From Paracidovorax wautersii (lineage in GTDB: Bacteria; Pseudomonadota; Gammaproteobacteria; Burkholderiales; Burkholderiaceae_C), in NCBI RefSeq assembly GCF_031453675.1, contig NZ_JAVIZX010000001.1, positions 1,753,501-1,817,500 on the forward strand: DNA of 64,000 bases, given 5' to 3'. Position 1 is the first letter of the stretch, and each line of letters starts with the position of its first letter. Shown in pieces: positions 1-7,991 of this stretch. The notes under the pieces are model-generated. The model saw nothing but the letters and a program-made list of their open reading frames with translations, had not been told where the DNA came from and made no database searches. A program made the translations under genes and the position numbers.

Positions 1-1196
1 TCGAAGCGCAGTGCGGGCGTGCTCTTGGTGTTGGTCAGGTTCGAGCCGGTCAGGTCGGCGCTGCCGCCCAGCAGCTCGGGCAGCTGCGCGGTGAAGGATT
101 CCAGGGCCAACTGGCTGGCCTTGCGGCTGGCCACGGTCTCGGCCTTAGTGTGGGCGCCGACGACGGTGTCCACGGCGGTCTGGGCGAAATGCTTGGGCAG
201 GTCGCCGGCCATGCGGCGGGTGAACTCGGAAGCCAGTTCGGGGAAGGCGGCGGAGTAGGCGGCAAAGCGCTCATTCCACGCGGCTTCGGCGGCGGCGCCG
301 GCGGCCTTGGCGTCCCAGTCGGCGTACACCTCGGCGGGCACTTCGAAGGGGGCGCTGTTCCAGCCGATGGCGTTGCGCGTCAGCGTGATCTCGTCGGCGC
401 CCAGCGGTTCGCCGTGCGCCTTGGAGGTGCCGGCACGGTTGGGCGAGCCCTTGCCGATGGCCGTCTTGCAGACGATCAGCGTCGGCTTGTCGGCGCTGGT
501 CTTCGCGCTGGCGATGGCGGCATCGACGGCGTCGGCGTCATGGCCGTCCACCGGGCCGATCACGTTCCAGCCGCTGGCGCGCAGGCGGGCAGGGGTGTCG
601 TCCACGAACCAGGGGGCGACCTGGCCGTCGATGGAGATGCCGTTGTCGTCGTACAGCGCGATCAGCTTGTTCAGCTTCCAGGCGCCGGCCAGCGAGATCG
701 CTTCCTGGCTGATGCCTTCCATCAGGCAGCCGTCGCCCAGGAACACGAAGGTGTGGTGGTCCACCACGGCATGGCCGTCGCGGTTGAACTCGGTCGCCAG
801 CAGCTTTTCGGCCAGCGCGAAGCCCACGGCGTTGGTGATGCCCTGGCCCAGCGGGCCGGTAGTGGTTTCCACTCCGGGCGTGATGCCGTATTCGGGGTGG
901 CCGGCCGTCTTGCTGTGCAGCTGGCGGAAGTTCTTCAGCTCTTCGATGGGCAGCGGGTAGCCCGTCAGGTGCAGCACCGCGTACAGCAGCATGGAGCCGT
1001 GGCCGTTGGACAGCACGAAGCGGTCGCGGTCGGCCCACAGCGGGTTGGCCGGGTTGTGCTTGAGGTGGCGGGCCCACAGCGCCACGGCCATGTCGGCCAT
1101 GCCCATGGGGGCGCCGGGATGGCCGGAATTGGCCTGTTGAACTGCGTCCATTGCGAGTGCGCGGATCGCATTCGCCATTTGTTGAGAATTGGCCAT
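1..1196 (-). CDS. tkt: Transketolase (3' end cut by window edge)
   Basis: Transketolase moves two-carbon ketol units between sugar phosphates in the non-oxidative pentose phosphate (or Calvin) pathway, using thiamine diphosphate. The reverse strand reads from an ATG at 1196 for 398 codons without a stop and leaves the window, so about 60% of a usual 660-680 aa protein is present. The start [18 protein letters not shown], the GHPGAPMG motif with the conserved His near residue 26, the SNGHGSML motif and the diphosphate/Mg-binding GDGCLMEG motif near residue 155 are all typical. The gene is divergent from speD across about 250 bp, with a TAAAAT -10-like box just upstream. Identification is secure. 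The C-terminal domain cannot be checked here. Confidence 0.96.
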   Translation of the reverse strand, partial: MANSQQMANAIRALAMDAVQQANSGHPGAPMGMADMAVALWARHLKHNPANPLWADRDRFVLSNGHGSMLLYAVLHLTGYPLPIEELKNFRQLHSKTAGHPEYGITPGVETTTGPLGQGITNAVGFALAEKLLATEFNRDGHAVVDHHTFVFLGDGCLMEGISQEAISLAGAWKLNKLIALYDDNGISIDGQVAPWFVDDTPARLRASGWNVIGPVDGHDADAVDAAIASAKTSADKPTLIVCKTAIGKGSPNRAGTSKAHGEPLGADEITLTRNAIGWNSAPFEVPAEVYADWDAKAAGAAAEAAWNERFAAYSAAFPELASEFTRRMAGDLPKHFAQTAVDTVVGAHTKAETVASRKASQLALESFTAQLPELLGGSADLTGSNLTNTKSTPALRF

Positions 1197-1235
1197 CAGG
1201 GGGCTGCTCCGAGGGGCGATTGGGGGAAACCTGGC

Positions 1236-1241
1236 ATTTTA
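1236..1241 (-). promoter_or_regulatory. Putative -10 box of tkt
   Basis: On the reverse strand TAAAAT lies about 40 bp upstream of the tkt ATG. TAAAAT or TACAAT boxes a short way before the start recur at fba, purE, leuS, gshA and bamE in this window. No convincing -35 box was identified, so this is inferred by analogy. Confidence 0.45.
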
Positions 1242-1443
1242 CCGGCCCCGTTCCCCGCCGCCTTTCGCGGGCCGGGGTACCCCTGCCGCGGGTTCGCGAT
1301 CCGGCCGTGGCGCCTGCCGCCTGGCAAGGCGCACCGCCGCCCCCAGGCCCGGCGGCGGGCAGCCAGGCGTGGCTGCGGACCTGCGCTGCCGGCCGCTGGC
1401 ACGACCGACGGCGCGCTCCTGCGATGCACTACAGTCCTGCCCC

Positions 1444-1836
1444 ATGCAAGGCCTGCACCTCACCGCCGATCTCCATGGCTGCCGCTGCGCGCCGCACTGG
1501 CTGCTGGATGCCGACGCCCTGGGCCAGGCCTGTAACGACGCCGTCCAGGCCGCCGGCCTGCTGGCCGTGGGGCAGCTCTTCCACACCTTTCCCGCCACCG
1601 GACACGGTCCGGGCGGCGTCACCGCCACCGTGCTGCTGGCCGAGTCGCACCTCTGCGTGCACACCTGGCCCGAGCGCAGCGCCGTGACGCTGGACGTCTA
1701 CGTGTGCAACTTCGGCGCGGACCATTCCCCCAAGGCCGAGGCGCTGATGGCGGCCTTGCTCGCGCTGTTCCAGCCCGCCCAGGTGCAACGCCATGCGCTG
1801 CAGCGTGGCGCCCTGCCGCAAGCGGTGGCCGCATGA
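1444..1836 (+). CDS. speD: S-adenosylmethionine decarboxylase proenzyme
   Basis: This enzyme decarboxylates S-adenosylmethionine to give the aminopropyl donor for spermidine synthesis. The 130 aa length fits the short class 1B, self-processing pyruvoyl family. The key block LLAESHLCVHTWPE (about residues 62-75) contains the ESH site, where the chain cleaves and the serine becomes the pyruvoyl group. It is followed by the expected CNFG cysteine region near residue 87. The start chosen is the ATG at 1444; longer in-frame starts upstream would add unrelated Arg/Pro-rich sequence. A CTACAGT -10-like motif sits close before the ATG. The stop overlaps the next gene in ATGA, implying coupled translation. 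No spermidine synthase gene is in the window. Confidence 0.9.
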   Translation: MQGLHLTADLHGCRCAPHWLLDADALGQACNDAVQAAGLLAVGQLFHTFPATGHGPGGVTATVLLAESHLCVHTWPERSAVTLDVYVCNFGADHSPKAEALMAALLALFQPAQVQRHALQRGALPQAVAA

Positions 1837-2588
1837 GCGGGCCCCTGCCGCTGCCCGCCATGCTGTTGGCTGCCGGCCGGGGCGAACGCATGCGCCCCCT
1901 GACCGACGCCACGCCCAAGCCGCTGCTGGCCGTGCAGGGCCGCCCCCTGCTGGAATGGCACCTGGCCGCGCTGGCGGCCGCGGGCGTGGAACGCGCCGTG
2001 GTCAACACCGCCTGGCTGGGCGAGCAGATTCCGCAGCGGTTTGGCAGTGTTTTTGCCTCGCAGCCCTTGCTGGATAAGCGCAAGGCGCTATCAATTTCAT
2101 ACTCGCATGAAGGGCGCGACTTCGGCCATGCGCTGGAGACGGCCGGCGGCATCGCCCGCGCGCTGCCGCAGCTGGGCCCGGTGTTCTGGCTGGCGGCGGG
2201 GGACGTGTTCGCACCCGACTTCGTCTTCGACCCGGACGCGGCGCAGCGCTTCACCCACGCCGACGCGCTCGCGCACCTGTGGCTGGTGCCCAACCCGGCG
2301 CACAACGCGCGCGGCGATTTCGGCCTGGCGGAGGACGGCCGTGCGCTGAACCTGCCGGCCGACCATCCCGGCCCGCGCTACACCTACAGCACCATCGCCC
2401 TGCTGCGCGCGGCGCTGTTCACCGCGCCGTGGTGCAACATCCCGGCGGGCAACCCGGGCGGCGCGCAGGCCGCTTTGGGCCCGCTGCTGCGCCGCGCCAT
2501 GGACGCCGGGCGCGTCACCGCGTCGCTCTACACCGGCCGCTGGACCGACGTGGGCACGCCGGAGCGGCTGGCCGACCTGAACCGCTGA
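1833..2588 (+). CDS. murU: MurU-like sugar-1-phosphate nucleotidyltransferase
   Basis: The 251 aa product opens with the nucleotidyltransferase signature PAMLLAAGRGERMRPLTDA, followed by PKPLL. This is the hallmark of sugar-phosphate nucleotidyltransferases and closest to MurU, which makes UDP-MurNAc from MurNAc-1-phosphate in peptidoglycan recycling. EGRDFGHALETAGGI and WTDVGTPERL near the C-terminus also fit. It starts inside the speD stop (ATGA). The usual partner kinase AmgK is not in the window, so another NDP-sugar substrate is possible. Residues about 73-88 (VFASQPLLDKRKALSI) are encoded by a copy of the dispersed repeat (2050-2097), an in-frame insertion where MurU proteins normally have only a short link. 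Family is certain; exact substrate is inferred. Confidence 0.8.
   Translation: MSGPLPLPAMLLAAGRGERMRPLTDATPKPLLAVQGRPLLEWHLAALAAAGVERAVVNTAWLGEQIPQRFGSVFASQPLLDKRKALSISYSHEGRDFGHALETAGGIARALPQLGPVFWLAAGDVFAPDFVFDPDAAQRFTHADALAHLWLVPNPAHNARGDFGLAEDGRALNLPADHPGPRYTYSTIALLRAALFTAPWCNIPAGNPGGAQAALGPLLRRAMDAGRVTASLYTGRWTDVGTPERLADLNR
2050..2097 (-). repeat. Dispersed GATAGC-type repeat inside murU-like gene
   Basis: Read on the reverse strand, this 48 bp block gives AAATTGATAGCGCCTTGCGC, then TTATCCAGCAAGGGCTGCGA, then GGCAAAAA. It matches the intergenic copies at 51151, 55384 and 62009. Its length is a multiple of three and the host reading frame stays open. Confidence 0.8.
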
Positions 2589-2609
2589 GCCGGCCGCCGC
2601 GGTGCGCCG

Positions 2610-3371
2610 CTAGCGGGCGGGCGCCACCGCCACCGCCGGCGCCGCAGGCTCCACCGCGATGGCCGGGCCCGGCTCGCAGCCGCGCAGCAGCCACTGGCTG
2701 GGTCGGAAGCGCGCGGCAGGGCCGTCCGGCGGCGGCTGTCCGATCTCGGCCTGCACGTCGTAGGCGATGTGCGGCACCTCGAACACCGCGATCTGCCCGC
2801 GCTTGCAGGCCAGGGCCGGCACCGCCCGGTGGACCACCCAGGCGCGGGTGGCGGCGTCGTAGCGGTAGAGCGGGCCCAGGCGCTGGTCCTGCGCCAGTTC
2901 CACGCGCGCCGGCGTCACCTGCAGGGCACTGGCGCGCACACCGGCCACCTCCACCGGCTGCGCGAAACGTACGGCTTCCAGGCCGTGCAGGGCCAGGGGC
3001 CGGTGCGGCTCGCCACGGTCGAACGGATCGGTGCGGTTGACGAGGCTGCCGGCGGGAATGACCAGCTCGCCATACGCAAAGTCCTGCGGCAGCACGAACC
3101 GCTGGCGGCTGGCGCGCAGCGCGGCGCCGTCCTGCCAGGCCTGCTGTGCGCTGTGCGCCAGGTACAGGCGCGCGGCCAGCACGGCGTCGCAGGCCAGCGC
3201 CACGCCCCACAGCACCTGCAGCGCCCGCCGGGTGAGCACCCATTTTTGCGTCAGCGGCGCCCAGCGGGCGTAGACGGCGTAGACCAGCAGCGCCCCGGTC
3301 AGCAGCAGCCCGGTGAGCGGCAGGAGCGTGGCGACGATGAAGCGCAGCAGCGAAGAGGCAAGGCCGGACAT
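2610..3371 (-). CDS. Hypothetical membrane-anchored protein
   Basis: I do not recognise this 253 aa protein. The ATG at 3371 (MSGLASSLLRF) was chosen because codons further upstream run through a GC-rich tandem repeat. It has two hydrophobic segments, about residues 10-35 and 50-68, separated by a short basic loop (RWAPLTQKWVLTRRA). A long soluble C-terminal part follows, probably periplasmic, with several conserved-looking cysteines late in the chain (ALACKRG, LLRGCEPG) and a Pro/Ala-rich tail. It converges on the murU-like gene with 21 bp between them and is divergent from pepP. No function is assigned. Confidence 0.7.
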   Translation of the reverse strand: MSGLASSLLRFIVATLLPLTGLLLTGALLVYAVYARWAPLTQKWVLTRRALQVLWGVALACDAVLAARLYLAHSAQQAWQDGAALRASRQRFVLPQDFAYGELVIPAGSLVNRTDPFDRGEPHRPLALHGLEAVRFAQPVEVAGVRASALQVTPARVELAQDQRLGPLYRYDAATRAWVVHRAVPALACKRGQIAVFEVPHIAYDVQAEIGQPPPDGPAARFRPSQWLLRGCEPGPAIAVEPAAPAVAVAPAR

Positions 3372-3376
3372 GGAAC

Positions 3377-3408
3377 GGGGCGGAGGGGCGGAGGGGCGGA
3401 GGGGCGGA
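3377..3408. repeat. Tandem repeat, 4 x 8 bp GGGGCGGA
   Basis: Four perfect head-to-tail copies of the 8-mer GGGGCGGA lie between the divergent starts of the hypothetical gene (3371) and pepP (3455). The array is only 5 bp from the hypothetical gene's ATG, so it lies in its leader. Simple repeats of this size are prone to slippage. Confidence 0.95.
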
Positions 3409-3454
3409 GTCTGCCATGCGCCGGGGCTTTGCAGATGCAAGCACAATGGCGCGC

Positions 3455-4846
3455 ATGACCGCCTCGACCGCCCTCTACGCCCAGCGCCGCGCCCGCCTTG
3501 CCTCGATGCTCGGCGAGGGCGGCATCGCCATCATTCCCACGGCCCCGGAGCGGCTGCGCAACCGCGACACCGACTACCTGTACCGGCACGACAGCTACTT
3601 CTACTACCTGACCGGCTTCACCGAGCCGGGCGCCTGCCTGGTGCTGGCGGCCGACGGCACGAGCACGCTGTTCTGCCAGCCCAAGGACCTCGAGCGCGAG
3701 ATCTGGGACGGCTACCGCCTGGGACCGGACGCCGCCGTGGCCGCGCTGGGCGTGGATGCGGCGCAATCGTCCGCCCAACTGGAGTCGCAGTTGCCGCGCC
3801 TGCTGGAGAACCGCAGCCGCGTCTGGTACCCGTTCGCCATCCATGCCGGGCTGGCCGCGCGCGTGGAGGGCTGGCTCAACCAGGTGCGGGCCCGCGTGCG
3901 CTACGGCGCGCTGTGCCCGGCGCAGCAGGACGATCTGTGCACCCTGCTTGACGAGATGCGCCTGGTGAAGGACGCGCACGAGCAGGACATCATGCGCGCC
4001 GCCTCGGTCATCAGCGCGGGTGCGCACATCCGCGCGATGCAGTGCAGCGCGCGCATGCTGCGCGATGGCCAGGACGTGCGGGAGTACCACCTCGATGCCG
4101 AGCTGCAGCATGAATTCCGCCGCCACGGCTCGCAGGCCGTGGCGTACAACTCCATCGTGGCCGCAGGCGCCAACGCCTGCGTGCTGCACTACCGCGCCGA
4201 CGCCGCTCCAGTGCGCGCCGGCGAGCTGGTGCTGATCGACGCCGGCTGCGAGCTGGACGGCTATGCCAGCGACATCACGCGCACCTTCCCGGCCAACGGC
4301 CAGTTCACCGGGCCGCAGCGCGCGCTGTACGACCTGGTGCTGGCCAGCCAGGAGGCCGCCGTGGCCGCCACCCGCGCCGGCGCACGCTTCAATGACCCGC
4401 ACGACGCCACCGTGGCCGTGCTGGCGCAGGGCATGCTCGACCTCGGCCTGCTCGACAAGAACAAGGTGGGCTCCGCCCAGGACGTGATCGACAGCCGGGC
4501 CTACTTCCAGTTCTACATGCACCGCACCGGCCACTGGCTGGGCATGGACGTGCACGACTGCGGCAGCTACGTGGAGCCCAGCGAGCTGGGCCAGGTGAGC
4601 GAGCGGCGCGATCCGCTCTCCGGCGAGGCCATCAAGAACCGCCCGAGCCGCATCCTGCGGCCCGGCATGGTGCTGACCATCGAGCCCGGCATCTACGTGC
4701 GCCCGGCCGAGGGTGTGCCCGAGGCGTACTGGAACACCGGCATCCGCATCGAGGACGACGCCATCGTGACCGACAGCGGCTGCGAGCTCATCACGCGGGG
4801 CGTGCCCGTGAAGGCCGACGAGATCGAAGCGCTGATGCGCGCCTAA
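3455..4846 (+). CDS. pepP: Xaa-Pro aminopeptidase (aminopeptidase P)
   Basis: Cytosolic metallopeptidase that removes an N-terminal residue preceding proline. The 463 aa product has the aminopeptidase P N-terminal domain (about 1-170, with DTDYLYRHDSYFYYLTGFTE) and a pita-bread catalytic domain. The metal ligands are visible in order: IDAGCELDGYASDITRTF (two Asp), HRTGHWLGMDVHDCG (His), LTIEPGIYV (Glu) and IRIEDD (Glu). The start is the second of two close ATGs (3446 and 3455), which gives the usual N-terminus MTASTALYAQRRARL. ACAATGG just upstream resembles a -10 box, so the message may be nearly leaderless. Its stop overlaps the convergent gene at 4843. Confidence 0.95.
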   Translation: MTASTALYAQRRARLASMLGEGGIAIIPTAPERLRNRDTDYLYRHDSYFYYLTGFTEPGACLVLAADGTSTLFCQPKDLEREIWDGYRLGPDAAVAALGVDAAQSSAQLESQLPRLLENRSRVWYPFAIHAGLAARVEGWLNQVRARVRYGALCPAQQDDLCTLLDEMRLVKDAHEQDIMRAASVISAGAHIRAMQCSARMLRDGQDVREYHLDAELQHEFRRHGSQAVAYNSIVAAGANACVLHYRADAAPVRAGELVLIDAGCELDGYASDITRTFPANGQFTGPQRALYDLVLASQEAAVAATRAGARFNDPHDATVAVLAQGMLDLGLLDKNKVGSAQDVIDSRAYFQFYMHRTGHWLGMDVHDCGSYVEPSELGQVSERRDPLSGEAIKNRPSRILRPGMVLTIEPGIYVRPAEGVPEAYWNTGIRIEDDAIVTDSGCELITRGVPVKADEIEALMRA

Positions 4847-5538
4847 GCGCTCGTTTGCTGCCCTTCGCAAGATCGCAAGCAGGCTCTCACGCGCCACTGG
4901 GCACAGAACAGCGCGGCATACGCGCACAGTTCCGCCAGTTCCTCCAGGTTCTGCAGCGCCCATTCTTCGGTCCAGGGAATGGACAGGCCCATGTGCCCCT
5001 CTGCGGCGGTGGACAGCAGCAGGGCCGCCGCGAACAGTCCGATTTCCGCCAGCGGCAAGGCGCGCCGAAGCCACAGGGACTGCAGGGTGCGGTATTGCCG
5101 CGTGCGCACGAACACGGCCAGGCTGAAGGCCGCCAGCATGCCGACCACGGGGGCCACGGCGGGCTTGTAGTCAAGCTGCTGGGTGGAGGAGAACGTGGGC
5201 CCCGTCTGTGCAGAGAAGTCGAGCGGCGTCAGCAGGGCCGCACCCCAGCTCAGTTCCCGGCCGACCATGATGAACCAGATCGGTGCCACCATCCACCAGA
5301 AGGCGCGCAGGCGCCCGGCTTCGGACTGGGCGGCGCAGTGCAATGCGGAGACGCCGCCCCAGAACAGCAGCGCGGCCTGTGCGTTCTCGACGGGCCCGTT
5401 TTCCCAGCCGGTCCAGTGCGGCAGCAGGGGCGCCAGCAGATAGCTGGCGATCAAACCGAAGGCGATGGCGGCGAGGGCGATGGGATTCCGGGGTGATGTG
5501 GTGGGCATCGGCGACAGGCAGGGATCGGGCGTTGGCAA
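4843..5538 (-). CDS. Hypothetical multi-pass membrane protein
   Basis: A 231 aa integral membrane protein that I do not recognise. Hydrophobic segments lie at about residues 20-40, 55-72, 83-98, 130-147, 165-182 and 205-220. Charged residues are embedded near the membrane: WENGPVENAQ, VGRELSWG and NLEELAEL. An alternative start at the ATG at 5508 (MPTTSPRN) would remove ten residues and is equally plausible. It follows the azurin gene on the same strand with a 15 bp gap, so the two are probably cotranscribed. Its 3' end overlaps pepP by 4 bp. A link to electron transfer or metal handling is suggested only by its neighbour. Confidence 0.75.
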   Translation of the reverse strand: MPTPDPCLSPMPTTSPRNPIALAAIAFGLIASYLLAPLLPHWTGWENGPVENAQAALLFWGGVSALHCAAQSEAGRLRAFWWMVAPIWFIMVGRELSWGAALLTPLDFSAQTGPTFSSTQQLDYKPAVAPVVGMLAAFSLAVFVRTRQYRTLQSLWLRRALPLAEIGLFAAALLLSTAAEGHMGLSIPWTEEWALQNLEELAELCAYAALFCAQWRVRACLRSCEGQQTSA

Positions 5539-5553
5539 GGGGGCGACGGTGGA

Positions 5554-6054
5554 TCAGTCCACCAGCACCAGCTGGCCGCGCATGGGCTCGGCGTGCGTGG
5601 GGAACGAGCAGTAGTAGGTGTAGCGCTCGCCCGCCTTCAGCCGCGACACGGGGAAGGTGACGGATGCGTGCTCGCCGCCCGACAGCATCTGCGTGGCGGC
5701 GATCACGCGTGCATCGCCCTGGGCGACCCAGGCGCGGTCCGGGCCAGCGCTCAGCCCTGCGGCGATCACGGCATCGATGTCGGCCGAGCGCGCCAGCACC
5801 CAGTTGTGGCCGGCTTCCTGCCAGGGCTTCTTGCCGGTGTGCACCAGGTGCACGGTGAAGGTGGCGCACTGGCGGCTCACGCGGATTTCCTGCGCACTGA
5901 AGCGCTTGCCGGGCTGGCCCTCGATCGAGGCTTCGCAGGCGCTGGCGGTCGGCGTGTGGCCGGCAGGGTGGGCAGGCTGGGCCTGCGCCAGGGTGGCAAG
6001 GGCGCTCAGCGCGAGGCCGCTCAGCACGGATCGGGACCAGGACAGATGGGACAT
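5554..6054 (-). CDS. azu: Azurin (type I blue copper protein)
   Basis: Small periplasmic electron carrier. The 166 aa precursor has a signal peptide (about residues 1-25, cleaved after AQA) and a mature domain that follows the azurin pattern. All four copper ligands are visible: His in AGHNWVL, Cys in YYCSFP, His in PTHAE and Met in EPMRGQLVL. The two disulfide cysteines (ACEASIEG and SRQCATFTV) are also kept, as is the SADIDAVIAAG helix region. The mature protein is about the usual azurin size. It lies 54 bp downstream of the ABC importer on the same strand and may share its transcript. Redox partners (nitrite reductase, peroxidase) are not in the window. Confidence 0.93.
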   Translation of the reverse strand: MSHLSWSRSVLSGLALSALATLAQAQPAHPAGHTPTASACEASIEGQPGKRFSAQEIRVSRQCATFTVHLVHTGKKPWQEAGHNWVLARSADIDAVIAAGLSAGPDRAWVAQGDARVIAATQMLSGGEHASVTFPVSRLKAGERYTYYCSFPTHAEPMRGQLVLVD

Positions 6055-6108
6055 GGATAACTCCTCAGGAGGTGAAAGAAAGGGGGAGAGGGGGCGGGCC
6101 GGGCGGCG

Positions 6109-6909
6109 TCAAGCGGCACGGAGTCCGTCCACGATGACCTGCGGCACCCCGCGCGAGCACGGCTCCACGCGCGCCTGCACGCCATACACGCGCGCCAGCA
6201 GCGCGGGGTCGATGGCCCGGGCGGGCGGGCCGTCGGCCTGCAACCGGCCGTCGCGCAGCACCAGCACGCGGTCGGCGTGGCGCAGGGCGACGCCCAGGTC
6301 GTGCAGCACCACCAGCGTGACCATCCGGTGGCGCTCGGTTTCCTCGCGCACCAGCGACATCACGTGGAACTGGTGGTTCAGGTCGAGCGCGGACAGCGGC
6401 TCGTCCAGCAGCAGCACGCGCGGCTGGCGGATCAGTGCCTGCGCCAGGCCGGCCAGCTGCGCCTGCCCGCCCGAGAGCTCGTCCAGGTGCCGCATGGCCA
6501 GGTGGGCGATGCCCAGGCGCTCCAGCAGCGTTGCGCCCTCCTGCACGGCGTCGTGCGCGCGCAGGCCGTCGCCGGTGCGGGCGTCGTGGGGCGAGGCATT
6601 GCGCGCCGCCAGCAGCGACTCGACCACGCGCAGGTGCACGGCCGCGGGCAGCGCCTGCGGCAGGTAGACGATGCGGCGCGCGCGCTCGGCCAGGCTGGCG
6701 CGCTCCAGCGCCTGGCCTTCCAGCGTCACGCGGCCCTCGGCGCGCACCAGTCCCGCCAGGGCCCGCAGCAGCGTGGACTTGCCACTGCCGTTGGGCCCCA
6801 GCACGGCGGTCACGGTGCCCGGCTGCAGCGCAGCGACGCTGAGGCCGTCGATCACGCGGCGGCGCCCGTAGGCCACGCCCAAGCGTTCGATGTGCAGGCC
6901 GGCGCTCAT
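6109..6909 (-). CDS. ABC transporter ATP-binding protein, iron/haem/B12 type
   Basis: Cytoplasmic ATPase of a class II ABC importer, FecE/BtuD/HmuV family, 266 aa. Walker A is GPNGSGKST near residue 38, the signature is LSGGQAQ near residue 145, Walker B is VLLLDEPLSALD, and the H-loop His lies in VVLHDLGVAL. It is the third gene of a substrate-binding protein, permease, ATPase operon. Its ATG overlaps the permease stop (ATGA). The substrate cannot be read from the ATPase. A TonB receptor and Fur-like sites nearby suggest a ferric siderophore or haem. Confidence 0.9.
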   Translation of the reverse strand: MSAGLHIERLGVAYGRRRVIDGLSVAALQPGTVTAVLGPNGSGKSTLLRALAGLVRAEGRVTLEGQALERASLAERARRIVYLPQALPAAVHLRVVESLLAARNASPHDARTGDGLRAHDAVQEGATLLERLGIAHLAMRHLDELSGGQAQLAGLAQALIRQPRVLLLDEPLSALDLNHQFHVMSLVREETERHRMVTLVVLHDLGVALRHADRVLVLRDGRLQADGPPARAIDPALLARVYGVQARVEPCSRGVPQVIVDGLRAA

Positions 6910-7991
6910 GCGCGCCCCCGCGTGCGCAGCACGATGGCCAGGAAGAACGGAATGCCCACCAGCGAGGTGACGATGCCCACGGGAATGACCACGCCGTTGA
7001 TCAGCGTCTTGGACGCGATGGAGGCCAGCGACAGCACCAGCGCGCCCGTGAGCGCTGCGGCCGGCAGGTAGAAGCGGTGGTCGTCGCCCACCAGCCGGCG
7101 CGCGATGTGCGGCGCCACCAGGCCGATGAAGCCGATGCTGCCCACGAAGGCCACCGACAGCGCGGCCAGCAGGCTGATGCGCAGCAGCGCGCCCAGGCGC
7201 AGCCGGCGCACGTCCACGCCGAAGCTGGCAGCGCGGTCTTCGCCCAGGCGCAGGGCGGTGAGGCGCCAGGCGTTGGCGAGCGAGAACGGCACCACCACCG
7301 CGAGCGCCGCCGCCAGGGCCGCCAGCTTGGGCCAGGTGGCGCGCGACAGGCTGCCCATGGTCCAGAACACCAGGCCCTGCAGCGCCTCGGCCGTGGCCAC
7401 GAACTGCAGCAGCGACACCAGCGCGTTGAAGCTGAACACCAGCGCGATGCCGAACAGCACCACGCCCGTGGCGCTCATGCCGCCCCAGCGCGCCACCAGG
7501 TCCAGCAGCAGGGCCGAGGCCATGGCGAAGAGGAAGGCATTGGCCGGCACGGCCCATGCGGCGGGCACGCCGGGCACGCTCCAGCCGAGCACGATGGCCA
7601 GCGCCGCGCCGAAGGCTGCGGCGGACGACAGGCCCAGCGTGAACGGGCTGGCCAGCGGGTTGGCGAGCACGGTCTGCATCTCCGCACCCGCCAGGCCCAG
7701 CGCCAGGCCCACGGCCACGGCCATCAGCGCGTAAGGCATGCGGATGTCCCAGACGATCACGCGCAGTGCGGGCGGTGCGTGGGCGGCATCCAGCAGCGTG
7801 TCGCGCAACTGCGCGAGGGTCAGGCCCGAGGGGCCGGTCGTGAAGTCCAGCAGCAGCGCCACGGCGATGCCGGTGGCGAGCGCTGCCAGCACCAGCAGGC
7901 GCAGCCCGGCCAGGCGGCGGTAGGCCTGTTGCAACGGTGTCTGCGGGGCGGTGGCGGACAGCGGGAGGGCGGGCGTGGTGGCCGCGTTCAA
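6906..7991 (-). CDS. FecCD-family ABC transporter permease
   Basis: Inner-membrane permease of an iron-chelate/haem/cobalamin importer. The 361 aa length and roughly ten hydrophobic segments fit the FecCD family, as do DIRMPYALMAVAVGLALGLA, the QTVLANPLASPFTLGLSS block, the VGSIGFIGLVAPHIAR loop that contacts the ATPase, and the C-terminal GIPFFLAIVLR. The start is a TTG at 7991 that overlaps the upstream stop in TTGA. No nearer ATG gives a complete N-terminus, and reading further upstream enters the binding-protein gene. The overlaps on both sides show tight translational coupling in a three-gene operon. Confidence 0.9.
   Translation of the reverse strand: MNAATTPALPLSATAPQTPLQQAYRRLAGLRLLVLAALATGIAVALLLDFTTGPSGLTLAQLRDTLLDAAHAPPALRVIVWDIRMPYALMAVAVGLALGLAGAEMQTVLANPLASPFTLGLSSAAAFGAALAIVLGWSVPGVPAAWAVPANAFLFAMASALLLDLVARWGGMSATGVVLFGIALVFSFNALVSLLQFVATAEALQGLVFWTMGSLSRATWPKLAALAAALAVVVPFSLANAWRLTALRLGEDRAASFGVDVRRLRLGALLRISLLAALSVAFVGSIGFIGLVAPHIARRLVGDDHRFYLPAAALTGALVLSLASIASKTLINGVVIPVGIVTSLVGIPFFLAIVLRTRGRA

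Noticed and set aside
150..1535. Long open frame on the forward strand opposite tkt
   Set aside because: It is a GC-rich antisense shadow. The reverse frame matches transketolase motif by motif.
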